Origin: JAGVSZ01 sp963716855
Lineage (GTDB): Bacteria; Pseudomonadota; Gammaproteobacteria; Burkholderiales; SG8-39
NCBI GenBank assembly: GCA_963716855.1
Contig: CAVQUV010000010.1
Location: 1 to 64,000, forward strand
Direction: 5' to 3'
Length of the DNA: 64,000 nucleotides
In this document: one piece after another, positions 1 through 9,536 of the stretch
How the letters are laid out: every line of letters starts with the position of its first letter
Numbering within the stretch: position 1 is the first letter of the stretch
Position numbers and translations under genes: made by a program
The notes under the pieces: generated by a model
The model's database searches: none
What the model was told of the DNA's origin: nothing
The model's input: the letters and a program-made list of their open reading frames with translations, nothing else

Positions 1-1361
1 TCGATCACCTCGAAGCGCTGCGGCAGCGACTCGAGGTTCTCGTAGCCCTTGGGACGCGGTGGCGTCACGCCGAGCGCCTCGCGGATCGCGGCGTCGAACT
101 TGACCGCAAGCGCGGTCTCGAGGCACACGAGCGGGACGCCCGGCTCGCGGAAGCCCAGACCCACCTTGATGCCGTCGGCGGTATGGGTGTCGACGATATA
201 GCCGTAGCTGCTCGTGCATGCGCCGGATCGTCGCGAGCCGGTCGGCGTGGGTGCTGAAGTCGGAGACGAAGCCCGTCTCCGCGACGTTCCGGTAGTAGGC
301 GGAGTTCGACAGATCGAACTCACCCTCCGCGTCGATCCGCCGCCACAGCTCGCGCACCCGCGCCGGATCGCGCCCGACCAGGTCGAAAATATAGCGCTCG
401 AAGTTCGACGCCTTCGAGATGTCCATCGACGGGCTCGAGGTCTGGAACACCTCGCGCGCGGCCCGCACGCGGTACACGCCGGTGCGGAAGAACTCGTCGA
501 GCACGTTGTTCTCGTTGGTCGCCAGGACGAGCTTGCGGATCGGCAGCCCCATCGACCGCGCGACGTGGCCGGCGAGGATGTTGCCGAAGTTCCCGGAAGG
601 CACCGCGAACGACACCTGCTCGTCCTCGTTGCGCGTCACCGCGAAGTAGCCCTTGAAGTAGTAGACGACCTGGGCCACCACCCGGGCCCAGTTGATCGAG
701 TTCACCGATCCGATCCGCAGCCGCGCCTTGAAGTCGAGGTCGGCGGACACCGCCTTCACCACGTCCTGACAGTCGTCGAACACCCCGCGCACCGCCAGGT
801 TGAAGATGTTGGCGTCGGCGAGCGAATACATCTGCGCCGTCTGGAACGCGCTCATCTTCCCCAGCGGCGACAGCATGAAAACCCGCACGCCGCGCTTGCC
901 GCGCAACGCGTACTCCGCGGCCGATCCGGTGTCGCCCGAGGTCGCGCCCAGGATGTTCAGCGTCTCGCCGCGGCGCGCGAGCACGTACTCGAACAGGTTG
1001 CCGAGCAGCTGCATCGCGACGTCCTTGAAGGCGAGCGTCGGGCCGTTGGAGAGCTGGAGCAGGTGCAAGCCCGGCTCCAGCGTCCGCACCGGGGTGATCT
1101 CGTCCGAGCCGAACGCCGCCGCGGTATAGGTGCGGTCGACGAGCGCCTTCAGGTCGGCGGCCGGGATGTCGTCGATATAGTGCGACAGGATCTCGAACGC
1201 GAGCCCGCGGTAGTCGAGCTTGCGCCATGCGGCGAGGGTCGCGCGATCGACGCGCGGGTAAGCCTCGGGAATCGTGAGGCCGCCGTCGGGCGCGAGGCCC
1301 TCGAGCAGGATGTCGCAGAAAGCGGCGGGGGCCATCCCGCCGCGGGTCGAGACGTAGCGCA
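1..1361 (-). CDS. thrC: Threonine synthase (3' end cut by window edge; frameshifted)
   Basis: PLP-dependent enzyme converting O-phosphohomoserine to threonine, the last step after hom. Starting at the ATG at 1361, the frame reads MRYVSTRGG, then the family signatures LAFKDVAMQ (PLP lysine) and GATSGDTGSAAEYALRGKRG, and continues to RRMHE near 213. There it breaks: the conserved continuation YGYIVDTHTADG is in another frame from about 209 down, one extra base having been gained (around 205-213). After the shift homology runs to base 1, so the C-terminus lies outside the window. It follows hom by 11 bp and is probably co-transcribed with it. The shift is in a conserved essential-type gene, so a sequence error is more likely than a pseudogene. 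Confidence 0.88.
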
Positions 1362-1372
1362 TCGGGCCGAGG

Positions 1373-2689
1373 CTAGACGCGGCCCAGCTCTTCGAGCCGG
1401 ATCCGCGTGATCTTGCCGGTCACGACGGGCAGCGCCTCGATGGCGCCGATCGCCGCGTTGACGTTCTTCTCCTGCGTGCGGTGCGTGAGCATGATGATGT
1501 CCACCTGCTCCTCGCCCTCCTCCGGCTCGCGCTGGATCATCGCATCGATCGAGATCGAGCGGTCGGCGAGGATGCGCGTGATGTCCGCGAGCACGCCGGG
1601 CCGGTCGACCACCCGCATGCGCAGGTAGTACGAGGTCGTCACTTCCTCCATCGGCAGGATCGCCGTGGCGGCCAGCCGGTCCGGCTGGAACGCGAGATGC
1701 GGCACGCGGTGCTCGGGGTCGGCGGTGTGCAGGCGCGTGATGTCGACGAGATCCGCCACCACCGCGCTCGCGGTCGGCTCGGCGCCGGCCCCGGCGCCGT
1801 AGTACATCGTCGGCCCTACGGCGTCGCCCTTGACGAGGATCGCGTTCATCACGCCCTCCACGTTGGCGATCAGACGCCGCGCCGGAATCAGAGTCGGGTG
1901 CACGCGCAGCTCGATGCCGGCCGGCGTGCTCTTGGTGATCCCGAGGAGCTTGATCCGGTAGCCCAGGCTTTCGGCGTAGCGGATGTCGGACTGCGTGAGC
2001 CGGGCGATGCCCTCGCGGTAGCACCGGTCGAACTGCATCGGGATGCCGAATGCGATCGCGGCGAGGATCGTGAGCTTGTGCGCGGCGTCGACGCCCTCGA
2101 TGTCGAAGCTCGGGTCGGCCTCGGCGTAGCCGAGCCGCTGCGCCTCGCGCAGGACCTCGTCGAAGGCGAGGCCCTTCTCGCGCATCTCGGAGAGGATGAA
2201 GTTCGAGGTGCCGTTGATGATCCCGGCGATCCACTCGATCCGGTTGGCCGCCAGGCCTTCGCGCACGGCCTTGATGATCGGCACGCCGCCGGCCACCGCC
2301 GCCTCGAACCCGACCATCACGCCGTGCGTCTGCGCGGCGGCGAAGATCTCGTTGCCGTGCATCGCCAGCATCGCCTTGTTGGCGGTCACGACGTGCTTGC
2401 CGTTCGCGATCGCCTTGAGCGTGAGATCTTTCGCGATCGTGTACCCGCCGATCAGCTCAATCACGATGTCGATGTCGGGGCTCGCGACGACCTCGTTGCC
2501 GTCGGCGACGCACCTGGCGTTCCCGCCGGTGACGCGCTGCGCCCGCGCAAGGTCCTTGTCGGCCACCATCGCGATGCGGATCTCGCGCCCGGCGCGGCGC
2601 TGGATCTCCTCGCGGTTGCGCGCGAGCACCGTCCAGGTCCCGCCGCCGACCGTGCCGATGCCGAGCAGGCCGACGTTTATCGGTTTCAT
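1373..2689 (-). CDS. hom: Homoserine dehydrogenase
   Basis: NAD(P)H-dependent reduction of aspartate semialdehyde to homoserine, the branch point to threonine and methionine. The 438-residue protein is of normal length for the monofunctional ACT-containing type. Residues 10-15 are the dinucleotide motif GIGTVG, the catalytic domain follows (GIINGTSNFIL, EADPSFDIEG), and a regulatory ACT domain begins at about residue 352 (YLRMRVVDRPGVLADITRIL), so feedback inhibition by threonine is expected. It lies between an AlaC-type aminotransferase upstream and thrC 11 bp downstream, the usual betaproteobacterial alaC-hom-thrC order. The same substrate, aspartate semialdehyde, also feeds the polyamine genes near 52 kb. 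Confidence 0.97.
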   Translation of the reverse strand: MKPINVGLLGIGTVGGGTWTVLARNREEIQRRAGREIRIAMVADKDLARAQRVTGGNARCVADGNEVVASPDIDIVIELIGGYTIAKDLTLKAIANGKHVVTANKAMLAMHGNEIFAAAQTHGVMVGFEAAVAGGVPIIKAVREGLAANRIEWIAGIINGTSNFILSEMREKGLAFDEVLREAQRLGYAEADPSFDIEGVDAAHKLTILAAIAFGIPMQFDRCYREGIARLTQSDIRYAESLGYRIKLLGITKSTPAGIELRVHPTLIPARRLIANVEGVMNAILVKGDAVGPTMYYGAGAGAEPTASAVVADLVDITRLHTADPEHRVPHLAFQPDRLAATAILPMEEVTTSYYLRMRVVDRPGVLADITRILADRSISIDAMIQREPEEGEEQVDIIMLTHRTQEKNVNAAIGAIEALPVVTGKITRIRLEELGRV

Positions 2690-2765
2690 CGGGCCAAGCG
2701 GAAGAGACGCGCGGCGGACAGCTGGAAGACGCGCACGGCGGTCAGGTGGATTTCGCGCAAGGCCC

Positions 2766-3968
2766 TCAGGCCGCGCGCGTGGTCTTGAGCAAACCGTCCC
2801 GGCGGAACATCTCCTTGATGCCGCGCACGGCCTGTCGGGTGCGGTTTTCGTTCTCGATCATCGCGATCCGCACGTGCGTGTCGCCGTACTCGCCAAAGCC
2901 GATGCCCGGCGACACCGCGACCTTGGCTTCGACGAGCAGCTTCTTCGCGAACTCGAGCGAGCCCAGCGCGCGGTAGGCCTCGGGGATCTCGGCCCAGACA
3001 TACATGGCGGCGCGCGGGTTCTCCACCATCCAGCCCGCCTCGTGCAGCCCCTTGACCAGCACGTCCCGGCGGCGCTGGTACTTCAGCCGGATCTCCTCCA
3101 CGCATTCCTGGGGGCCTTCGAGCGCGACGATGGACGCCACCTGGATCGGCGTGAACGTGCCGTAATCGTGATAGCTCTTGATGCGCGCCAGCGCGTAGAC
3201 GAGATCGCGATTGCCGACCATGAAGCCGACGCGCCAGCCGGCCATGTTGTAGCTCTTCGACATGGTGAAGAACTCGACCGCCACGTCGCGCGCGCCGCGC
3301 ACCTCCATGATCGATGGCGCGCGGTACCCGTCGAACACGATGTCCGCGTACGCGAGATCGTGCGCGACCAGGATGTCGTGCTCCTTCGCCAGCGCGACGA
3401 TCCGTTCGAAGAAGTCCAGCTCGACGCACTGCCCGGTCGGGTTGCCCGGGAAGTTGATGATCAGCATCTTCGGCTTCGGGAACGACTCCTTGATCGCGCG
3501 CTCGAGCTCGTCGAAGAAGTCGACGTCGGCCGTGTTGCGCACGTGCCGGATGTCGGCGCCCGCGATCACCGGGCCGTAGATGTGAATCGGGTAGCTCGGG
3601 TTCGGCACCAGCACGATGTCGCCGTGGTCGAGGGTCGCGAGCGCGAGGTGCGCGATGCCTTCCTTCGAGCCGATCGTGACGATCGCTTCCTTGTCCGGGT
3701 CGAGGTCGATGCCGTAGCGGCGCCGGTACCAGTTGCAGATCGCGAGCCGCAGCCGCGGGATGCCCTTCGACACCGAGTAGCCGTGGGTGTCCGGACGCTG
3801 CACGCTCTCGACCAGCTTCTCGACGATGTGCGGCGGCGTGGGCCCGTCCGGATTGCCCATGCTCATGTCGATGATGTCGTCGCCGGCGCGGCGCGCCGCC
3901 ATCTTGAGTTCCGCCGTGATGTTGAACACGTACGGCGGGAGGCGCTGGATGCGCGGAAAGTCCTTCAT
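2766..3968 (-). CDS. alaC: AlaC-type pyridoxal-phosphate aminotransferase (glutamate-pyruvate)
   Basis: Class I/II fold-type I aminotransferase closely resembling E. coli AlaC, which makes alanine from pyruvate and glutamate. The opening FPRIQRLPPYVFNITAELK is diagnostic of the AlaC group. The PLP lysine is in SKSYNMAGWR (K238 from the chosen start), and NFPGNPTGQCVE holds the conserved Asn. I start at the ATG at 3968 (MKDFPRI, 400 residues); the frame stays open to an ATG at 4022, but the extra 18 residues are Arg/Pro-rich and unlike the family. It heads the run into hom and thrC with about 75 bp between. Transfer to other 2-oxo acids is possible. Confidence 0.9.
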   Translation of the reverse strand: MKDFPRIQRLPPYVFNITAELKMAARRAGDDIIDMSMGNPDGPTPPHIVEKLVESVQRPDTHGYSVSKGIPRLRLAICNWYRRRYGIDLDPDKEAIVTIGSKEGIAHLALATLDHGDIVLVPNPSYPIHIYGPVIAGADIRHVRNTADVDFFDELERAIKESFPKPKMLIINFPGNPTGQCVELDFFERIVALAKEHDILVAHDLAYADIVFDGYRAPSIMEVRGARDVAVEFFTMSKSYNMAGWRVGFMVGNRDLVYALARIKSYHDYGTFTPIQVASIVALEGPQECVEEIRLKYQRRRDVLVKGLHEAGWMVENPRAAMYVWAEIPEAYRALGSLEFAKKLLVEAKVAVSPGIGFGEYGDTHVRIAMIENENRTRQAVRGIKEMFRRDGLLKTTRAA

Positions 3969-4072
3969 GGGTCGTGACCGGGTCCGGGTTGGCGTCGGCG
4001 CACGGGCCATGCGCCGCAGCAAGCTATAATCCTACCTGCTCTAACCCCTTACCGCAATTCGAGTTTTTCACG

Positions 4073-4444
4073 GTGAAGCTGCATCTTTCACACGCCACGG
4101 GCACGAACGCCTTCACCGCTTACGGCGCCGGTTACGTGTCGATCAACGGCCAGCGCTTCGAGCGCAGCCTGATCGTCCTGCCCGACCAGATCGTGGCGGA
4201 CTGGGCGCCCGAGAGTTTCGAGACGCTCGCGCCAGGACATCTCGACGCACTGGTGGAGATCGCGCCCGAGGTCGTGCTGCTCGGGACCGGTGCGCGGCTC
4301 CGCTTCCCGCGTCCCGAGATCATCCGCGCGCTCGTCGAGGCGCGCATCGGCCTCGAGGTGATGGACGCCCGGGCCGCGTGCCGCACGTTCAACATTCTCG
4401 TCGCCGAGGGCCGCAAGGTCGCCGCGGCCCTGCTCCTTGCCTAG
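4073..4444 (+). CDS. Mth938-like domain protein (DUF498)
   Basis: A 123-residue single-domain protein of the Mth938/NDUFAF3 family, a small alpha/beta fold of unknown biochemical role in bacteria. The pattern GYVSINGQRFERSLIV, then WAPESFETLAPGHL, then VVLLGTGARLRFP and the ending with TFNILVAEGRKVAAALL is typical. The start is the GTG at 4073, because homology begins at once after it (KLHLSHATG); the frame is open upstream to 3974 but without family similarity. A perfect -10 hexamer TATAAT lies at 4025-4030, without a convincing -35. The stop is only about 20 bp before the arnT start, so it may lead the Ara4N operon. Confidence 0.88.
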   Translation: MKLHLSHATGTNAFTAYGAGYVSINGQRFERSLIVLPDQIVADWAPESFETLAPGHLDALVEIAPEVVLLGTGARLRFPRPEIIRALVEARIGLEVMDARAACRTFNILVAEGRKVAAALLLA

Positions 4445-4463
4445 CGCCCATCGCGAGGGAGCG

Positions 4464-6101
4464 GTGCTCTCGCGCGGAGCGCTGCTCGTCCTCGCCGTCG
4501 TGCTCGCGGCCGTCTGGTTCGCGAATCTCGGACATCGCAAGCTCACGCGCCCCGACGAGGGGCGCAACGCGGAGGTCGCACGTGAGATGGTCGCCTCGGG
4601 CGATTGGGTGACGCCGCGCCTGAATGGCTTTCGCTATTTCGAGAAGCCGCCCCTGCAGTACTGGGCGACGGCGGTCGCGTTCAAGGCGATCGGCGTGACC
4701 GAGGGGGCGGCCCGTCTGTGGACGGCGCTCACCGGGCTTCTCGGCGTGTTCGCCACCGCCTTCGTCGCCTTCCGGCTCGCAGGCCCGGTGGCCGGCGCGT
4801 TCGCGGGCGCGGTGCTCGGCAGCGCCGCCTTGTACATCATCGTCGCACACGTCGCCAACCTCGACATGGGCGTCGCGTTCTTCCTGTCGATGACGGCGTT
4901 CGCCTTCGCGCTCGCGCAGCGCGACGGGACGCTGCCGACGGCGCGGCGCAACTGGATGCTCCTCGCGTGGGCCGCCGCGGCGCTCGCCGTGCTCTCGAAG
5001 GGACTGATCGGGATCGTGCTGCCCGCCGCCGCGGTCGCCGCATACCTGCTCGTCCAGCGGGACTGGGCGCGCCTCAAGCGCCTCCACTGGCTCGCGGGCG
5101 GCGCGCTGTTCGTCGCGATCACCGCGCCCTGGTTCATCGCCGTGTCGGCGGCGAACCCGGAGTTCCTGCATTTCTTCTTCGTGCAGGAGCATCTCGAGCG
5201 CTTTCTCACGAAGGCGCACGGCCGCTACGAGCCCCCGTGGTACTTCGTGCCGATCCTGCTCGGGGGGCTCGTGCCGTGGACGCTGGTCCTCTTCGCGGCG
5301 CTCGGCCCGGCCTGGACCGAGGACCGCACGGCGTCGTTTCGCCCGCTTCGGTTCCTGCTCGTCTGGATCGTCGTGGTCTTCGCGTTCTTTTCAGCGTCAG
5401 GCTCGAAGCTGACGTTCTACATCGCGCCCGTCTTTCCCGCGCTCGCGGTGCTGATCGCCGTGGCGCTGACCCGGTGCGCCCGCGGCATCCTCATCGTCCA
5501 GGGTGCGCTCGTCGCCGCCGCCGGAGCCGCGCTCGTCGTCTTTGCCCCCGGACTGTTGGCGCGCGCGGCCAAGCCGGAACTGCCCCTGGAGCTCCTGCAG
5601 GCCTACGCGCCGTGGGTCGTCGCGGCGGGGGCCGCGCTCGCCGTCGGGGCCGGGGGGTCCGCTCTCCTCGCCTGGCGCGGCCGCCGGACCGCGGCGGTGC
5701 TGGTCGCGGCCGCCGGCGGACTCGGGTTCGCGCAGCTCGCGATCACCGGGCACGAAGCGCTGGCGCCCGCGTACTCGGCTTATCATAGCGTCGCGCGGAT
5801 CAAGTCCGAGGTCGGGGAAGGAACGCCGTTCTTCAGCGTCGAGACCTTCGACCACACCGTGCCCTTTTATCTCGGCCGCACCGTCACGATGGTGGGCTAC
5901 AAGGACGAGCTCGCCGTGGCGATCGGCTGGGATCCGCAGAACTTCGTGCCCGACCTCGCGACCTTCGACGCGCTGTGGCGCGCTGCGCCGACGGCGTTTG
6001 CCCTGTTCCACCCGCGCGACTACCGGCTCGCGCGCGGCCGCGGCCTGCCGATGACGGTGATCGCCGAGGATCCGCGCCGGGTGTTCGTGAGGAAGCCATG
6101 A
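4464..6101 (+). CDS. arnT: ArnT-type lipid A aminoarabinose transferase (GT-C family)
   Basis: Inner-membrane GT-C glycosyltransferase that would move Ara4N from undecaprenyl phosphate to lipid A on the periplasmic side, giving resistance to cationic peptides. The N-terminal membrane segment is followed by the conserved first periplasmic loop RPDEGRNAEVAREM with the catalytic acidic residue, then YFEKPPLQYW and about a dozen hydrophobic segments; about 545 residues, close to E. coli ArnT. I choose the GTG at 4464, which has a GAGGGA ribosome site just upstream; a TTG at 4437 in the same frame would overlap the preceding gene by 8 bp. The remaining arn genes follow, so the function is well supported by context. 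Confidence 0.87.
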   Translation: MLSRGALLVLAVVLAAVWFANLGHRKLTRPDEGRNAEVAREMVASGDWVTPRLNGFRYFEKPPLQYWATAVAFKAIGVTEGAARLWTALTGLLGVFATAFVAFRLAGPVAGAFAGAVLGSAALYIIVAHVANLDMGVAFFLSMTAFAFALAQRDGTLPTARRNWMLLAWAAAALAVLSKGLIGIVLPAAAVAAYLLVQRDWARLKRLHWLAGGALFVAITAPWFIAVSAANPEFLHFFFVQEHLERFLTKAHGRYEPPWYFVPILLGGLVPWTLVLFAALGPAWTEDRTASFRPLRFLLVWIVVVFAFFSASGSKLTFYIAPVFPALAVLIAVALTRCARGILIVQGALVAAAGAALVVFAPGLLARAAKPELPLELLQAYAPWVVAAGAALAVGAGGSALLAWRGRRTAAVLVAAAGGLGFAQLAITGHEALAPAYSAYHSVARIKSEVGEGTPFFSVETFDHTVPFYLGRTVTMVGYKDELAVAIGWDPQNFVPDLATFDALWRAAPTAFALFHPRDYRLARGRGLPMTVIAEDPRRVFVRKP

Positions 6102-6469
6102 CTGCCGTCAGCTTCACGCTCGTCTTGATCGGCGTGCTGCTCAACGCCGCCGCGCAGCTCCTGCTCAAGGCGGGGACCAACGCGGTCGGCACGTTCGAGT
6201 TCAGCGCCGCGAACGCGCTGCCCATGGGCCTGCGCCTCGCCCTGGAGCCGCACATCGTCGGCGGCATCGCCTGCTACGTCGTGAGCGTCGTGGTCTGGAT
6301 CATGGCCCTCTCGCGCGTGGAGGTGAGCATCGCCTATCCGATGCTCTCGGTCGGCTACGTCGTGAACGCCGTGGCGGCCTGGTACCTGTTCGGCGAGGCG
6401 GTCACGCCCATGCGCCTTCTCGGCATCGCCGTGATCATCCTCGGCGTGTTCATCGTCGCGAGGAGCTGA
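6098..6469 (+). CDS. arnE: ArnE/ArnF-like small multidrug-resistance family flippase subunit
   Basis: A 123-residue, four-helix membrane protein of the SMR/EamA group. The opening LVLIGVLLNAAAQLLLKAGT and the later YPMLSVGYVVNAVAAWYLFGE are characteristic of ArnE/ArnF, which flip undecaprenyl-phosphate-Ara4N across the inner membrane. E. coli uses an ArnE-ArnF pair; only one subunit is encoded here, so a homodimer is inferred. The ATG overlaps the arnT stop (ATGA at 6098-6101), showing translational coupling, and its own TGA is followed directly by the next gene's GTG. Confidence 0.85.
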   Translation: MTAVSFTLVLIGVLLNAAAQLLLKAGTNAVGTFEFSAANALPMGLRLALEPHIVGGIACYVVSVVVWIMALSRVEVSIAYPMLSVGYVVNAVAAWYLFGEAVTPMRLLGIAVIILGVFIVARS

Positions 6470-7603
6470 GTGCCGGAATCCGACTTCCTTCCGTTCGCTC
6501 GCCCCGTGATCGACGAGGAGACGATCGCCGGCGTTGCCGAAGTGCTTCGGTCGGGCTGGATCACCTCCGGCCCGCAGGTGCGCCAGTTCGAGACGGAGCT
6601 CGCCGCGCACTGCGGCGGGCGGCCGGTGCGCACGCTCAACTCCGGTACCGCCGCGCTGGAGCTCGGGTTGCGACTCGCGGGCGTCGGCCCGGGCGACGAG
6701 GTGATCACGACGCCGCTCTCGTGGGTGGCGACGGCGAACGTCGTCCTGACCGTCGGGGCCCGCCCGGTCTTCGTGGACGTCGACCCCCTCAGCCGGAACA
6801 TCGATCTCGCGCGGGTCGAGGCCGCGATCACGCCGCGCACACGCGCGATCATTCCGGTCTACCTCGCCGGCCTGCCCGTGGATCTCGACCGGCTGTATGC
6901 GATCGCGGCCCGCCATGGCTTGCGGGTGATCGAGGACGCGGCGCAGGCGTTCGGCTCGACCTGGCGCGGCACGCGGATCGGCGCGCGCGGCGATCTCGTC
7001 GCCTTCAGCTTCCACGCGAACAAGAACCTCACGACCGCCGAGGGCGGGTGCCTCGTGCTGCCCGACGAGGAGATCGCCCGCCGCGCTGAGCGCCTGCGCC
7101 TGCAGGGCGTCGTGCGCTCGGGCGAGGACGGTATGGAAGTCGACACGCTCGGCTTCAAATGGAATCTCACCGACGTGGCGGCCCGCATCGGCCTCGGCCA
7201 GCTGCGCCGCCTCGACGAGTTCACCGCCAAGCGGCGCACGCTCGCCCGGCGCTACTTCGAATGCTTCGACGCGAGCCTCGGCTGCGAGCTGCCCGTCGCG
7301 GACTTCGAGCAGTCGAACTGGCACATGTTCCAGATCGTGCTGCCCTCCGGCCGGCCGGGCGTGAAGCGCGGCGCGTTCATGGCAGCGATGCGGGCGGCGG
7401 GCATCGGCACCGGGGTGCACTATCCGGCCATGCATCTCTTCGCGCTCTATCGCGCGCTCGGCTGGGGACCGGGTGACTTCCCGCACGCGGAGCGCATCGG
7501 CGCGGGGATCGTCACGCTTCCGCTGCACGCCGCCATGGCGCTGCACGACGTCGAGCGGGTCTGCGCCGCGGCTGCGCGCGCCCTGCGGGAGGGGACACGA
7601 TGA
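6470..7603 (+). CDS. arnB: UDP-4-amino-4-deoxy-L-arabinose aminotransferase (ArnB-like)
   Basis: DegT/DnrJ/EryC1-family PLP aminotransferase that would convert UDP-4-keto-pentose to UDP-Ara4N using glutamate. At 377 residues it has the usual family length. The PLP lysine is K185 in SFHANKNLTTAEGG; RSGWITSGPQVRQFE and LNSGTAALEL are the substrate and cofactor loops, and the C-terminal GVHYPAMHLFALY is typical of ArnB. The GTG start at 6470 directly abuts the arnE stop. General sugar aminotransferase is the alternative, but six neighbouring Ara4N genes argue for ArnB. Confidence 0.92.
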   Translation: MPESDFLPFARPVIDEETIAGVAEVLRSGWITSGPQVRQFETELAAHCGGRPVRTLNSGTAALELGLRLAGVGPGDEVITTPLSWVATANVVLTVGARPVFVDVDPLSRNIDLARVEAAITPRTRAIIPVYLAGLPVDLDRLYAIAARHGLRVIEDAAQAFGSTWRGTRIGARGDLVAFSFHANKNLTTAEGGCLVLPDEEIARRAERLRLQGVVRSGEDGMEVDTLGFKWNLTDVAARIGLGQLRRLDEFTAKRRTLARRYFECFDASLGCELPVADFEQSNWHMFQIVLPSGRPGVKRGAFMAAMRAAGIGTGVHYPAMHLFALYRALGWGPGDFPHAERIGAGIVTLPLHAAMALHDVERVCAAAARALREGTR

Positions 7604-8601
7604 GCACGCCGGCACTGTCCGTGATCATCCCGGTGTACAACGAGGAGGCGGTTCTCCCGGCGCTCTTCGCGCGCCTGTACCCGGCGCTCGACGCGCTCGC
7701 GACCAGCTACGAGGTGATCCTCGTCAACGACGGCAGCCGGGACCGCTCGGCGGCATTGCTGCGCGCCCAGTTCGAGAAGCGCCGCGACGTGACGCGCGTC
7801 GTGCTCTTCAACGGCAACTACGGCCAGCACATGGCGATCATGGCGGGCTTCGAGCGCGCCCGCGGCGACCGCATCGTGACGCTCGACGCCGACCTGCAGA
7901 ACCCGCCCGAGGAGATCGGCAAGCTGCTCGCGAAGATGGACGAGGGCTTCGACTACGTGGGGGGCGTGCGCGCCGAGCGCCGCGACACCTGGTTTCGCCG
8001 CAACGCCTCGCGCCTGCTGAACGCGATGCGCGAGCGCACGACCCGGATCCACATGACCGACCAGGGCTGCATGCTGCGCGCGTACGCCCGGCCGATCGTG
8101 GACGCGATCAACGCGTGCCAGGAGGTGAACACCTTCATTCCCGCGCTCGCCTACACCTTCGCCGCGAACCCCGCCGAAGTCGAGGTCGAGCACGCCGAGC
8201 GCGCCGCCGGCGAGAGCAAGTACTCGTTGTATCGGCTCGCTCGCCTCAACTTCGATCTCGTGACCGGGTTCTCGCTCGCGCCGCTGCAACTGTTCTCCCT
8301 CCTCGGCTTCGTGCTCGGGACGATCTCCTTTACCGTGATCGCCGTCCAGGTGGTGCGCCGGCTCGTGCTCGGATCGGCGGCCGAGGGGGTGTTCGAATCC
8401 GAGGTGCAGGCGATCGAGTTTCTGCTCATCGGCGTGGTGATGATCGGCATCGGCCTGCTCGGCGAGTACGTCGGCCGGATCTACCAGGAGGTGCTGCGTC
8501 GACCGCGCTTCCTGGTCAGCGCGGTACTCGAGGAGATTTCCGCCGATCCGGCGCGCGGAGCGGCCACCGACCGACCCGAGCCGGTGCGCCGCGTGCAATG
8601 A
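7600..8601 (+). CDS. arnC: Undecaprenyl-phosphate Ara4FN transferase (ArnC-like GT2)
   Basis: GT-A (family 2) glycosyltransferase that attaches 4-formamido-arabinose to undecaprenyl phosphate at the cytoplasmic face. The catalytic domain starts SVIIPVYNEEAVLPALF, has NDGSRDRSAALL and the metal-binding DADLQNPPEE, and ends in two membrane helices (roughly residues 232-295). A total of 333 residues is near the 322 of E. coli ArnC. ATGA overlap with arnB shows coupling. A DPM1-like transferase of another pathway is the alternative, unlikely here. Confidence 0.9.
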   Translation: MSTPALSVIIPVYNEEAVLPALFARLYPALDALATSYEVILVNDGSRDRSAALLRAQFEKRRDVTRVVLFNGNYGQHMAIMAGFERARGDRIVTLDADLQNPPEEIGKLLAKMDEGFDYVGGVRAERRDTWFRRNASRLLNAMRERTTRIHMTDQGCMLRAYARPIVDAINACQEVNTFIPALAYTFAANPAEVEVEHAERAAGESKYSLYRLARLNFDLVTGFSLAPLQLFSLLGFVLGTISFTVIAVQVVRRLVLGSAAEGVFESEVQAIEFLLIGVVMIGIGLLGEYVGRIYQEVLRRPRFLVSAVLEEISADPARGAATDRPEPVRRVQ

Positions 8602-9524
8602 CGCGCGCGGTCGTTTTCGGCTACCACGACGTCGGGGTGCGCTGCCTCGCCGTGCTGCTCGCGCACCGCGTCGAGGTGCCGCTCGTGGTCACGCACGCGG
8701 ACGATCCGGACGAGGCGATCTGGTTCGGCAGCGTCGCGGCGACCGCCCGGCTGCACGGCAGCACGGTCGCGATCCCCGAAGATGCCAATGCGCCCGAGTT
8801 CGTGGCGCGGGTGCGCGCCTGCCGGCCCGATTTTCTGTTCTCGTTCTACTACCGGCGCATGCTCGCAACGGACCTTCTCGCAGCCGCACCGCGCGGCGCC
8901 TTCAACATGCACGGCTCGCTGCTGCCCAGGTATCGCGGCCGCGCGCCGGTCAACTGGGCCATCCTCCACGGCGAGCGCGAGACCGGTGCGACGCTGCACG
9001 AGATGGTCGCGAAGCCCGATGCCGGTCGGATCGTGGACCAGCAGGCGATCCCGATCCTGCCCGACGACACCGCGCTCGAGGTGTTCCGCAAGGTGACGGT
9101 CGCGGCGGAGATGGTGCTCGATCGTTCCCTCCCCGGGCTCATCGCCGGCACGGCGCTCCTGCGCGAGCAGGATCTCGCGGCCGGCCGCTACTTCGGCGGA
9201 CGCCGCCCCGAGGATGGCCGCATCGACTGGCGCCAGCCGGCGCGCGCGGTCCACGACCTCGTGCGCGCGGTCGCGCCGCCCTACCCCGGCGCGTTCTGCG
9301 AGCTCGGCGACCGGCGCCTGCGCCTGCTCCGGACGCTGCCTGCCGACGCTCCGGCGGCGCACGCGAACGGTGCAGCGCTGGTTGCCGACGGCGCGGAGCT
9401 GTTCATCCGCTGCGCGGACGGCGCCTGGCTGCGCGTGCTCGAGGCCGAGCTGGACGGCGCCCCGCTCGACGGCCCGGGCCTGCGCGCGCGCCTCGGCGCC
9501 GAAACTGTTGCACTTGGAAACTAA
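8598..9524 (+). CDS. arnA: UDP-Ara4N formyltransferase (separate N-terminal half of ArnA)
   Basis: Transfers a formyl group from 10-formyl-tetrahydrofolate to UDP-Ara4N. It matches the N-terminal domain of E. coli ArnA: the catalytic triad falls at N103, H105 and D141 inside FNMHGSLLPRYRGRAPVNW and MVAKPDAGRIVDQ. It is followed by a C-terminal OB-like domain and stops at 308 residues, whereas E. coli ArnA continues into the decarboxylase. That second half is the next gene, 12 bp downstream. The start overlaps the arnC stop (ATGA). Confidence 0.92.
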   Translation: MTRAVVFGYHDVGVRCLAVLLAHRVEVPLVVTHADDPDEAIWFGSVAATARLHGSTVAIPEDANAPEFVARVRACRPDFLFSFYYRRMLATDLLAAAPRGAFNMHGSLLPRYRGRAPVNWAILHGERETGATLHEMVAKPDAGRIVDQQAIPILPDDTALEVFRKVTVAAEMVLDRSLPGLIAGTALLREQDLAAGRYFGGRRPEDGRIDWRQPARAVHDLVRAVAPPYPGAFCELGDRRLRLLRTLPADAPAAHANGAALVADGAELFIRCADGAWLRVLEAELDGAPLDGPGLRARLGAETVALGN

Positions 9525-9536
9525 ACGGAATTCGAC

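Noticed and set aside
4025..4030. Perfect TATAAT as a full promoter for the Mth938-arn operon
   Set aside because: No -35 hexamer lies 15-19 bp upstream; kept only as a remark in the gene entry.
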